In this document: one piece after another, positions 1-11,808 of the stretch
Position numbering within the stretch: position 1 is the first letter of the stretch
Layout: the number at the start of each line of letters is the position of its first letter
The notes under the pieces: generated by a model
What the model was told of the DNA's origin: nothing
Database searches by the model: none
What the model saw: the letters and a program-made list of their open reading frames with translations, nothing else
Assembly (NCBI GenBank): GCA_008802785.1
Contig: VUYT01000007.1
Coordinates: forward strand, 434,001-498,000
Source of the DNA: Symmetrospora coprosmae
Lineage: Eukaryota; Basidiomycota; Cystobasidiomycetes; Symmetrosporaceae
Reading direction: 5' to 3'
DNA: 64,000 bases
Made by a program: the position numbers and the translations under genes

Positions 1-343
1 GAGTGCAATTAGATTCGCAGCGAGTCTCAGATGGCCGCACGGGTCGAAAGCGATTCGCGTTGATGCGCTGTGCGCTTCTGACGTCTGCCTGGCCCAGGCT
101 GGCGAGGTTCTTGCTGAGCATGCTGGCTGAGGAGCTGGGATCGCTCGCATCTCTGAGGATGGCGCTGCTCTTTGTCTCGCTCGCAGGCGTCACATCCTCC
201 CCTCGAAGGTTGATGTTCCTTGGTGGTGGTGCACGGGTATTGCGACTGGCTCCGGCTGCGGCCGCCTCGGTAGCCCGCGCGGTCCCGGATGTTGCGCTAC
301 CTGCTGCTGCCGATGACACTGCCTTGCTTGCCCTGTTGCCCAT
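1..343 (-). CDS. Partial gene, unknown protein with a likely N-myristoylation signal
   Basis: Read on the minus strand, an ATG at 343 opens a frame that runs off the left edge of the window (at least about 110 codons), so only the N-terminus is visible. The protein begins MGNRASKA, which fits the N-myristoylation pattern (Gly2, small residue at 5, Ser6, Lys7). An Ala/Ser/Pro-rich stretch follows, then a more regular segment containing SSASMLSKNLASLGQADV. That segment looks conserved, but I do not recognise the family. A possible intron donor (GTGCGG) lies near position 40, so the last codons before the edge may be intronic. The gene is head-to-head with PFS2, with about 130 bp between the start codons. 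Membrane attachment is inferred from the N-terminus only. Confidence 0.5.
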   Translation of the reverse strand, partial: MGNRASKAVSSAAAGSATSGTARATEAAAAGASRNTRAPPPRNINLRGEDVTPASETKSSAILRDASDPSSSASMLSKNLASLGQADVRSAQRINANRFRPVRPSETRCESNCT

Positions 344-474
344 GTCTGTCTGTGTCTCTCTATGTGTGTATGTTGGATGAGGTCGTCAGGAGCCAGAGTA
401 GACGAAGCAGGCTGTCACCTATTCCTCCTCTTCTCCTCGCTTCCCACTCACTGCGCATCAGACATAGCAGGGAA

Positions 475-2960
475 ATGTCATACAAGGGCAAGGAGAGGGA
501 ATGGCAGTCATACGATGGAGGGAACAACGGAGAGGGGGACGACGACGGCGAGATCATCGAGCAGCAGCAGCAGCATCGCTATGGCAGTATCGAACAGGAA
601 CGGTGGGATGAGGATGGACAACAGGAGGAGGAGGAGGAGGACGGCGAGGACGATAGGCAGGCTCATGTCAAGCATGAACAACATGAAGAGGGTCATGACC
701 CCGAGGGACGGCCGCCGCCAAAGGATCCAATACCACGAGAGGCCTGGCTCCCGAAGCACGTCCTCGAACGGCCAAAACCGCCGACAAAGGAGGAGCGAGA
801 GGCAGAGGCCGCTCTCCTGGAAGCGCAGGCTAGAGCTGGGCAGAACACGAACGACCCAAGAGCAAAGGCGAGAGGCAAGGTGGGCGTCCCCGAGTCCGCG
901 TGCCGTTTGGCCAGAGCTGGCCAGAAGCAGCGGTGCGGAGAGCTGACGGTGCACCGATAATTGGACAGCCACGGCGAACGATAGACTACTTTGGACCGAT
1001 GACACGGTGGAAGCTGGTGGGTGGCATATCATGCACGAGCTTCTGCTGCGTACCCGGCTCATGCTGCTCTCTTCTGCGCTGGTCCGCCAGCTCCGCTCTC
1101 TCGCAAGCTGTCCTGGAGCACTGCCGCCAATACGACCGCAACCCAACTACATCGTGGATGTGAGTCCTGTGCGCCCTCTGATGACATGATCTTCGCCAGG
1201 CGAGCTCACCTCCTCCGTGCTCCCTTGGCCGACAGCTCATGCCGCCAAGCGCATATGAGTCCAACACTTCCATCGCCTTCTGCTCGAAATACGTGCACAC
1301 GTCGACCAACAAGGTCCGCACAGCCGTCAATACGGTGCGGTGGACTCCCGACGGGCGGCGTGTCCTCACAGGGAGCAACTCTGGCGAGATCACGCTGTGG
1401 AACGGCCTGACCTTCAATTTCGAGACCATCCTGCAAGCGCACGACCACCCCATCCGCGCGTTCGAGTGGTCTGCCAGTGGCACCTGGCTCGTATCGTGCG
1501 ACAACGGCGGGGTCATCAAGTACTTTCAGCCCAACATGAACAATGTCACGCTGTTCCAGGGGCACGTCGAGCCGATCCGCGACCTCAGCTTCGCGCCGGA
1601 CGACATGCGCTTCTGCACGGGCTCGGACGACGGCACCGTCAAGATCTGGGACTTCGAGCGGCGCGAGATGGAGAAGTCGCTCACGGGGCACGGGTACGAC
1701 GTGCGCTGTGTAAAGTGGCATCCGACAAAGAGCCTGCTCGTGAGCGGGTCCAAGAACAATCTGATCAAGTTCTGGGACCCGCGCACGGGCACGGACCTGC
1801 GCACCCTGCACGACCACAAGAACAGCGTGCAGGCGCTCAGCTGGTCGCCTAACGGGAACCTCGTTGCCAGCGCGAGCCGCGACCAGAGCGTGCGCATCTT
1901 CGATATCCGCATGATGAAGGAGCTGTACGACATGCGCGGGCATGCGAAGGATGTGTGCAGCTTGGCGTGGCACCCGGAGCACAGCACGTACCTCGTTTCG
2001 GGTGGCTCGGACGGCTCGGTCCTGCACTGGTGTCTGGACTCGCCGGCGCCCGAAGCACCCGTCGATACGGTCGAGTTTGCGCACGAGAACCAAATCTGGG
2101 CAATGGCGTTCCACCCGCTCGGCCACATCTTGGCGACGGGCAGCAACGACTATACGACGCGGTGGTGGAGTCGCGGGAGGCCGGGCAGCCACACCGTCAT
2201 GAACGACCGGTACCACATCGGTCGGGACAGGGCAAAGGAGCTGGGCGCAAAGGAGGACGACGACGACAATGACGACGACGAATTTGCGTCAGGCCAGCTG
2301 CCCGGTCTGTACCAGCGGGGCGGCGGCTATTCCCAGCACTACGGGAACCAGCAGTGGCAGGGGCAAGGCGGTGCTCCCCACTCGAGCTCGCACCTGCCCA
2401 ACTTTAGCATGCCCTCGAGCAATGCCAGCGCTCCTCCAGCGCCTGGCATCGGCATCGATACTGGCTTCTCAATACCCGGCCTTGACGCAGTCGCCAGGTC
2501 CGCAGCGTCTGGCGTCATCCCTGGTCTTGCAGCAGCGCAGGCCGCAGCTGCTACGGGCGGAGGTTCCGGGCACACGGTCGCGAACGCGTATGGGATGGCA
2601 AGGGCGGGACAGTCCTTGCCGTCGCAACTCGACGCGCTGCAGGGCGGCGGCGGGCAGCACCACCAGCACCAGCATCCGCACCAGCCGCACTTTGGGGGTG
2701 CGCCGGGATACCAGCAGTATGGCGGACCGCCGATGGGCCGAGGGGGCGGGCCGGGTCCTGGACCTGGTCCTGGTCCCGGACCTGGACCATACAGAGGCGG
2801 GCCTCCTCCTGGTGGTGTTGGGCGGGGCCGCGGCATTGGCTTTCCAGATGGCGGAGGCGGGCGAGGAGGGTTCGCCCCAGGAGCAGGTCCCGCCAACAGG
2901 CCTCCTGCAGGCGGGAGGTATAGCAACGCGGCGGCATCGGAGAGGTACAAGCCGTATTGA
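475..2960 (+). CDS. PFS2: Polyadenylation factor subunit Pfs2 (WDR33-like WD40 protein)
   Basis: WD40 scaffold of the cleavage and polyadenylation factor complex, acting in the nucleus on pre-mRNA 3' ends. Four exons close in frame: 475-879, 969-1016, 1091-1159 and 1236-2960 (748 aa). After an acidic, Gln/Glu-rich N-terminus comes the family signature RRTIDYFGP and then IVD-LMPPSAY across the third junction. WD40 repeats (about residues 195-490) follow, including WNGLTFNFETILQAHDHPIR and NMNNVTLFQGH, which are typical of Pfs2/WDR33. The C-terminus (about 500-748) is a disordered Gly/Pro/Gln/His-rich tail with a GPGPGP run around 2748-2789. WDR33 proteins also carry a Gly/Pro-rich tail, so this fits the family. 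The ATG at 475 is chosen because the frame is open from there and MSYKGKERE is a plausible start. Identity is clear; the first 130 residues are less certain. Confidence 0.93.
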
Positions 2961-3115
2961 GTGTTTGCGTTGTAGCTGCCATCGCTGTTTCCGAATCACA
3001 CACTCGAGACGTGGCGTCTGCCCGCGTCAACACCGCGCATCACCGTCTGCCCCCGTCTGCCCCTGGCCTGTCTTGCTTGCCCACGCGTCGATTCAGCAGC
3101 AGCATCTCGACCAGG

Positions 3116-5315
3116 ATGAACGTCGCGGCCCCTTCTGTGACGCTGGCTGCTGCGCCATCACCACCACCATTGTCACCCTCCTCAGCGTCCATGTCGTGGT
3201 CGCAGCTCTCGTCGCTCCTCTCGTCGTCGTCGCACCCCCTCGGCGGCCTCGTCGAGCGCCTCCAGTCCCTGCCGGGCAGCGCCGTGCTCTGGCGGTACAT
3301 CAAGTCGTCGCACCAGAACGACCCAGCGCGCACATTCCTCGAGCTCCTCCTCTTCCTCTTTATCGTCTACACCTGGCTCAAGGGGAGGACCAGAGGGGAG
3401 CGCGCGGGCAGGAACTTTGTGAAGCTGTCTAGGAAGGTGCGGCGTGCGCAATCACAGTGCGGGTGATGCAGCGACCGGACGCTGATGCTGCTGTCTCTAC
3501 ACTGCTGCTCCATTGACCCTGCTGCTCCATTCTGGCTGCTCTGCTCGCTGCTCGGCCTGCACGCACGGGACCGACTGCGACTGCGCGCCGCGAACGACGA
3601 TGACCCTGCGCTGCTTGACCCTACACACACGCGTCTATTGTGCGCCCACGTACACAGGAGATTGACGAGCTCGTGGAGGAATGGCAACCGGAGCCTCTGG
3701 TCTACGACGACCCGGAGCTGGCAGCCCTGCCAAATCCACCCGTCATCGTCGGACCACCGTCCCTGCATCCAAAGGTCGTCTCGCAGATACCCGAGCCGCC
3801 TAGCATGCTCGTGGGGCCTACCGGCTCAATGAACAATGGCACCTCGACATCGCTTGCTACACAAGGCGGCAATGCGGCCAACAGCCTGATCCCCGGCATC
3901 GGCGAGACGGGCAAGCTCCCTTCGGAGCGGAGCGTCATGAACCTCGCATCGAGCAACTTCTCGGGACTGGCGCTCAACGAGCGCGTCAAGGAGAAGGCGA
4001 TAGAGTGCCTCCGCGGCTACGGCGTCGGCTCGTGCGGGCCGTCTGGGTTCTACGGCTTCTTTGACGTGCACATTGAGCTCGAGAACGCGCTCGCCGCGTA
4101 CGTCGGCATGGAGGCGGCCATCATCTACGCGCAGGGATTCACCACCGTCTGCTCAGTCATTCCTTCTTTCGCGAAGCGGGGCGACATCATTGTCGCAGAC
4201 AAGGGCGTCAACTTCGCGATCCAGAAAGGCATACAAATCAGCAGATCCAGAGTGCGCTGGTACGACCACAACGACATGGACAGCTTGGAGGAGGTCCTCG
4301 AGACTATTGATAGGGAGAACAAGCGAACGAAGGCACCTCTAACGAGACGCTTCATCGTTACCGAGGGACTCTTCGAGGGTGATGGGCAAATTGCGGATCT
4401 GCCGCGACTGGTGGGTCCGCAGCAACCATAGCTCGCCGGCGCACGCGGATGACTCCTGACGCAAGTCTGGTGCCGTGCATTGCTTCTCCCCCGCAGATCG
4501 AGCTGAAGAAAAAGTTCAAGTATCGCTTGATGCTGGATGAGACCTGGTCATTTGGCACGCTAGGCAAGATGGGCCGAGGCCTGTCAGAGATCTACAATCT
4601 ACCGGTGAGCCAGGCTGTTTTCGTGTGCAGCTACTATGCGTGGCTCATGCGCTGTTCATGGCATCGCAGGCCAGCGAGATTGATATGATGATGGGCTCGA
4701 TGGCTGTCGGGCTCTGCTCTGGCGGCGGGTTCTGCATGGGCTCGAGCAACGTCATCTCGCACCAGCGCATCAACTCGGCTGCCTACGTGTTTTCGGCGTC
4801 GCTGCCCCCGCTGCTGGCTGTTGCGGCCAACGAAGGCCTCTCGTACCTGTCTGGCGCCATGTCGACGAACGGGCAGCTGCCGCTGGCGACGCTGCCGGAG
4901 AATGTGCGGGCGTTCCGCGCAATCCTGGACAAGCTCGACAGCATCATCTACATTCCGTCGAGCCCCATCTCGCCCCTGATCCACGTGCACATCCGCCGCA
5001 CCGAGGGTCTGACGTTCTACGACCAGGAGAGGCTGCTGCAGGAGATTGTCGACGAGTGCATAGTCAATGGCGTGCTCGTCAACCGGACAAAGAAGGTCTG
5101 GAAGCAGGAGAGCGTCGAAGGGAGCCCGAGCCTGCGCATCAGCATGTCGGCGGGACTGACCAAGAAGGAGGTCGAGAAGGCGGCCAACGTCATCAAGGTG
5201 AGAAGTCATCTTCTCTGCAGCATCGTACAGAGCTTTGCTAAAGACTGACGCGCTTCGCTTTCGTTCACCCTAGTCTGCACTCCAGTCCAAGCTCGGCAAG
5301 GGTGCAAAGAGGTGA
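3116..5315 (+). CDS. LCB1: Serine palmitoyltransferase subunit 1 (Lcb1)
   Basis: Regulatory, non-catalytic subunit of the ER enzyme that condenses serine with palmitoyl-CoA, the first step of sphingolipid synthesis. Exons 3116-3436, 3658-4410, 4497-4604, 4670-5197 and 5274-5315 give 583 aa. One hydrophobic segment ([15 protein letters not shown], about residues 72-87) is the membrane anchor. A fold type I aminotransferase body follows: [52 protein letters not shown]. Around [18 protein letters not shown] there is no PLP-binding lysine, as expected for Lcb1 rather than Lcb2. An insert after PPSLHPKVV ([14 protein letters not shown]) is low complexity. An in-frame ATG at 3191 (MSWSQ) is an alternative start. 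The gene lies 155 bp downstream of PFS2 in the same direction. Confidence 0.94.
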
Positions 5316-5600
5316 TGCCGTTCTTGCTCCCTTCCCAGACGCGCCTCCACCCGTTTCGTCCTTCCGTACTTCTACGAGCGTTGTCTTTCTTGCTTCGCGC
5401 CGTTTCGTCCTCGTGGTTGTTTGGAATTCGGTTAATGCTATTCTGCGCCTGTCGCGTCGCCCTTGCGTTGCGTTGCCTTGCCTTGCCCCTTTTTCGTCTC
5501 CTGACTCGCGAGCACGCACAAGGAACAGCAGCAGCAAAACGCCAGCTCGGACGAGATTGCATCGACATCACATCCATAAGAGGATAGAGAAACGGGCACC

Positions 5601-7580
<1,980 letters not shown>

Positions 7581-7861
7581 AGGCAGAGTTCGGTGTAGAA
7601 ATACAGAGCGGATACCTAGAGCAAGTCGGGAGTGATAGGCGCGCTGCACTTCCGCCCTGAAACAGCATCTGTCCGCGAGACTTCACTTCAGCCTCTTGCA
7701 CAGCAGACGTGAGTCTTCATACCTACGTGGAGAGTGCGTTGCTCGTCAAGCTTTAAAGTCTGTGCCCAGTGAAGAAAGAAAATCTACTCTACATCGACCC
7801 ATAATCCCCATCGTCGAGCTAGCGAAACTGCTAGAGGCATCGGTCGCAACAAGGGTAGCAT

Positions 7862-9383
7862 CTAAGACAGTCCGACCATCACTACGCTGCTGAGCACGAG
7901 GGAAAGCGTGACGGCAATCCAGCTGAGGGCAAGCGCCGATCGTGCAGCAGAGTCCGCCGGAGTCGAGGTCGGAGCAGGCTGCCCCAAACGGGTGTTTGGT
8001 ACGAAAGTGCCATCGACAAGGCCAGTCGTGACGAGCTCGAGTGTAGGTCGTCCAGAATCATCAGTCGTGCTTATTGCAACGACTGCGTTAAGATGGAGGG
8101 AGCCGGGATTAGCCACGACCTTCTCCAAGCTTCCGCCGTTCACCAGACGCACCTTGAGATCGCACCGCACCGTTATCATCGCGGATGACAGTTGCGACGG
8201 CACGGCCTGCTGAGTCCGTAACAGTGCTGCCACCGCCATTGCCATTGCCGCCAGCGGGGCGCGTCGTCCTGCCACCGCCACCGGGAGTAGGGGTGGTCGT
8301 GCCGCCGCCGGCAGGGGGGTTGGAGGGACACTTGGATCCGGTAGTACGCTGTCCAGTGCGGATGTCGATACAGCGCTTGGCAGAGCACCACTGGGTGAGC
8401 TCTGGAACCGGAGAGCAGAGGCGGTGGCGAAAGTATGGTCAGAAGCAAGATTCGCCGCCAGAACAGTCCAGAATAATTCCAAACGTACTGTCTCCGAAAC
8501 TGGAAAAGGATCCGCCGTACAGGGGGCCAACGCCCTGACCGCCATCGCAGACGCGGCAAGCCCCCCAGGTGTCGATGACTAGCTTCCGGCAAGGGTCAGT
8601 TCCGGAAGCGAGCTGGAGCAGAGCATTGCATGTATCGTAGCAAGCGTAGCTCTGAGGTGAACCTCCGGTCTGTGTGCAGCTTTTTATATTGAAGGTGGAC
8701 CATGAAGGTGGCCTGTAAGTGAGTTTCAAAGTAGAGGGAGAAGGACAAGAGAAGCGAACGGGGCAGCTTACATTCCAGGACGTCCATCTGCATCCTCCAG
8801 CGACTCAATCTCTTCCGTAGATTTGCAGCTGAAGCCGCCAATCCAGACGTTCCTGCGTGGCACACCGTCGTAGTTGGGCCAGCATTTGCTGCAGTACACT
8901 CCGCTAGTCGAGTTCGTGTACTGCTCCGGCTGCGACTCGCAAGACAGGCTGCAATTTCCGTCGTAGTCTGTAGCGGGAGGGTAGGTCTTGTCACCAGGAG
9001 GCGTCTCCCCGCCAGACGGCGGATTGGGCGTTTCTCCACCCGGAGGACTGGGCGTTTCTGGGCTTGGGGTCTCGGGCGGGTTGGGCGTGGTAGGAGGGTC
9101 ACCGGGCGTATTGTCTCCCGGGGGTGTAGAAGGAGGCGATGGCTCGGAAGGCGGCTCGGCAGGGGAGGGTGTGTCTTCGCCCGGAGTAGGAGCAGGGGTC
9201 GGTGTGGGTGTGGGTGCAGGCTCGACATCCGTGGTCTCCTGTCGCGCCGCCAGGTGAGGCCTGGCCATGCAGGCTGTTGCAAAGGCCATATCAGCCAATG
9301 ACTATCGTGCAGCGTAAGTCTATCGCTTGCGGTGTCCAACCACTCGCAACCAGCGCGAGGAAGAGGAGGTAGCGCAGGAGCAT
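7862..9383 (-). CDS. Secreted Cys-rich, Pro-rich GPI-type surface protein (copy A1)
   Basis: I do not recognise a named family. Exons on the minus strand are 9344-9383, 8772-9273, 8489-8712, 8153-8401 and 7862-8082 (411 aa), and every junction closes in frame. The start MLLRYLLFLALVAT is a signal peptide split by the first intron. A long Pro/Gly/Thr/Ser stretch follows (9230-9000), then Cys-rich modules: NCSLSCESQPEQ, GVYCSKCWPNY, then the core SCTQTGGSPQSYACYDTCN, DPCRK, ACRVC, WCSAKRCIDI. A Gly-rich linker leads to SAGRAVATVI and STTDDSGRPTLEL, and the C-terminus (ALALSWIAVTLSLVLSSVVM) looks like a GPI-anchor signal. It is a paralogue of the gene at 11809-13531 and lies head-to-head with 10022-11462. 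Cell-wall or plasma-membrane display is inferred from the two terminal signals. Confidence 0.75.
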
Positions 9384-10021
9384 TGTGGGCTCTGAGATTT
9401 AGGTGAGGGTCGAGGTTGGCTGATCTGGCTGCTGCAGCTTGTTGATGCGAATGGGAGGAAAGTGGAGAGATGAGATGGTCACGGAGGAGATGTTATACCC
9501 TCTGGAGGCAAAGTCCGGAGCTGTGCTCAGGGGGTGAAGGGCGAACGGAGGAAGAGGATGGGGTCAATGCAGGCGAACAGCGTCACTTTGCGATGCGTCC
9601 AAGGGGTCAGTGCATGCCCTTGTGCGGGCGGTGCGCATGCATGTGAGTGCGGTCCAGACTCTGCTATGCATGACCCACCGACGGAGGTCCGGAGGCAGTG
9701 ACACACACCCACACACCCCCTGGCCTCCCTCCGATCCTCCGGACCCACTGTGGGATGGTCCAAGAATGTTGACGAATGCGCGCGACAACAAAGGGATGAT
9801 GCGATGGTCTGGACTGTCACATTGCATTGCCCCGGGACCCACTGACTGACACACTCGGACCTCCTGCACGGGTGGGAGACGGAAGGCGGTTCCGAGCTCC
9901 GCTGGCAGCTCGCTTGGCGTATTCGTCGTCGAGCAGCATGTCCTGAAGAAGGGCATTTGATGTTGCTCTCTCTCCTCTTCATACTCTCATCTTTCAACCA
10001 CCATCCTCGCAGCCTTGCACC
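9384..10021. promoter_or_regulatory. Divergent promoter of pair 1 (A1/B1)
   Basis: This is a 638-bp head-to-head intergenic region with no supported gene. It contains the direct repeat GGACCCACTG at 9741-9750 and 9835-9844 (94 bp apart) and a perfect 10-bp inverted repeat, GGTCCGGAGG at 9686-9695 and CCTCCGGACC at 9736-9745. A CA-rich stretch lies between the inverted arms (about 9701-9718). The B1 side ends in a CT-rich leader (9962-10010). The matching region of pair 2 carries the same decamer twice, differing in one base. A regulatory role is inferred; it could also be leftover homology from the duplication. Confidence 0.5.
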
Positions 10022-11462
10022 ATGGCGAAACCCGATTTCAAACTGTCCTAGTAGGCCTCTGCCAGACTGGGGTCCAGACGCCGCGCGCTGCGATAGAGAC
10101 TGACGCATCCCGAAACAACCTCCCACAGCGCCGCGACCATTCCGTTCTCTGCACGAACGAGCATCGTTCTCTACACCTTTTACGCCGTCGCCGCAGCGCA
10201 GCCGGACTCCTCGTCTGGAACTTCTTAAGTCAGGCGAAGGGATTGCAGTGCACCAGCAGCTTTGCAAGCGGAGAATACAACAATGCCACTTGCGAGCCCG
10301 CACGGCTCGAGTTTGGGAGGTCCTACTACACGCGCTCGACCAGCTCTGTCGTACCGGGCACCATTGGGACGTTCCCCTGGCAGCCGTACGGGTTCGGCAA
10401 CGGCTCGAACGACACCCCGCTCGATTACACTATCCTCACGTCCAACTGGACCGCTGACCCCCTCTCGTGCGTCATGTACGAGCAGTTCCTCGTTCTCGAC
10501 CTTTCGACGGAGAACAGGTGCGTCCATGCCTGCAGGTGTCGCTAGCTACCACGCGAACTGACATTCGAGAGCCTCTCCCAACAGCGTGGCGAATGCTTGC
10601 TACTACTGCGGCAGCAATCTCCGCGTCATCTGTGCGACAATGGATGCCCAACGCATGCAAATCCCCGACATGTCTGCCGTCTCGTACGTCCAGGTCCTCG
10701 ACAGCTTCAACAGGCTCAGCGTCCTCGCGCACGGCATCGCCACCTCCGCCGTCGAGGGTGCCACGGTGGGGTCAGTCAGGATCAAGCGCAAGCGCGCCAT
10801 CTCATCTCTCCCCGCCGGCATCATACCAGTCACGGAGGACTCGTTCAGTATCACGCTCGGTTCCACCGTTGGCTCGTTTCCCATCGACGCCTCCAACTCG
10901 AAAGCCGCCGTAGCCGGGGTGGCCTCATTCGCCCAGACGCTCAGTGAGTGTGAAGAGCTGCTGTGCCGTGCTTACAGTGTACCGACAACCGATGTACGCC
11001 TTACCAGGCCAGATCGTCGAGGAGGCCATGGAGCGCGACCTGCAGCCTGGGGATGATTCTCAGCCAGCTCGCACGCTCCAGGCCAGCTACCTATGCAAAC
11101 ACTGCGAGAAGCGATACAAGCCTGCACTCGAGATCATCGCTCTCCTGCTGAGCGGCACGGCCGCGCTGCTCGCCCCGCTCATGACCGCAGCCAAGCTAGT
11201 GGCAGAATGGTGAGTCTGTCCGGCCTGCATTAATGGCGCATGGCCCGTACTGACGGTCACTCTACTCGACCATTGCAGGATGTCGCCGGCACCGGAGAAG
11301 CACGACATCGCAACCGGGCCCGGCGACTACGGCTATAAGCCTACCACTCCTTCGGCTCTACCCACGCCGGCTCTCCAGACTTCCTACCCCACCTATCCGG
11401 TGCCGTACCCCGCGAATCCTCCGATGCAGCAGCTCAGCTACCAGGGCGGGCCGTATCAGTGA
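10022..11462 (+). CDS. Two-pass membrane protein with large ectodomain (copy B1), frame broken in TM1
   Basis: Paralogue of 14381-16015; family unknown. Exons by homology are 10022-10050, 10129-10517, 10585-10943, 11008-11209 and 11279-11462. The start MAKPDFKLSYAATIPFSARTS leads into a hydrophobic segment whose frame does not continue into the ectodomain. A perfect 5-bp tandem duplication (GCAGC at 10193-10197 and 10198-10202) accounts for the shift, since the copy at 14381 has exactly 5 nt less there. Used as it stands, the first frame stops after about 42 residues. If the first intron instead ended at 10196, all later exons would be in frame (364 aa), but most of TM1 would be lost. The ectodomain has sequons (NAT, NGS, NWT), ACYYCGS and VICATMD; LCKHCEKRYKP precedes TM2 (ALEIIALLLSGTAALLAPL), and a Pro/Tyr-rich tail ends the protein. 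Confidence 0.65.
10193..10202 (+). repeat. 5-bp perfect tandem duplication inside TM1 of B1
   Basis: GCAGC is present twice in a row within the first membrane segment of B1. The aligned stretch of B2 is exactly 5 nt shorter between the Tyr codon and the Ala-Gly-Leu-Leu codons. The position coincides with the point where the conserved reading frame changes. Confidence 0.8.
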
Positions 11463-11808
11463 GGGGTCCAACTCTGCTGCGATGGCAAGATAGGGAGTCT
11501 GGGGTGTTAGAGAGGGCTGGAGGCTAGGCAGGGTATGGGAGCAGGTCGCATTCGATGAATGTCAGAGCGCTATGATACGTGAAGTGATGATTTGCTTGCT
11601 GTACGGCGGCAACGTGCGAGATCATGAACAGCACTTAATGACATTCACAGACCTGGTACTGCGAGATCACATTCACAGACCTGGTACTGCGAGATCGCCT
11701 GGGATGCTAGAGACACGAGAGAAAGCCTACTCTACAACACCACACTGCTGCACTCCTACCTCCTGCTTCCTGCCCAGACACCTGACTACAGATCGTGACA
11801 ACTGAAGG
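11463..11808. other. Convergent gap between B1 and A2
   Basis: This is a 346-bp 3'-to-3' intergenic region without a gene. It holds the 28-bp tandem repeat listed separately and the decamer CTACTCTACA at 11727-11736. The same decamer lies at 7784-7793, at nearly the same distance (69-73 bp) beyond the stop codon of A1. The latter suggests that the duplicated block includes the 3' flank of the A gene. Confidence 0.6.
11641..11696. repeat. Perfect 28-bp tandem repeat, two units
   Basis: A 28-bp unit starting ACATTCACAGACCTGGTACT occurs twice without any mismatch (11641-11668 and 11669-11696), in the gap between the two gene pairs. Perfect identity in non-coding DNA suggests a young duplication. 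Confidence 0.95.

Noticed and set aside
1206-2216. 336-codon open frame on the minus strand
   Set aside because: Antisense to the WD40 repeats of Pfs2.
2339-2950. Pro-rich open frame on the minus strand
   Set aside because: Antisense of the Gly-rich Pfs2 tail.
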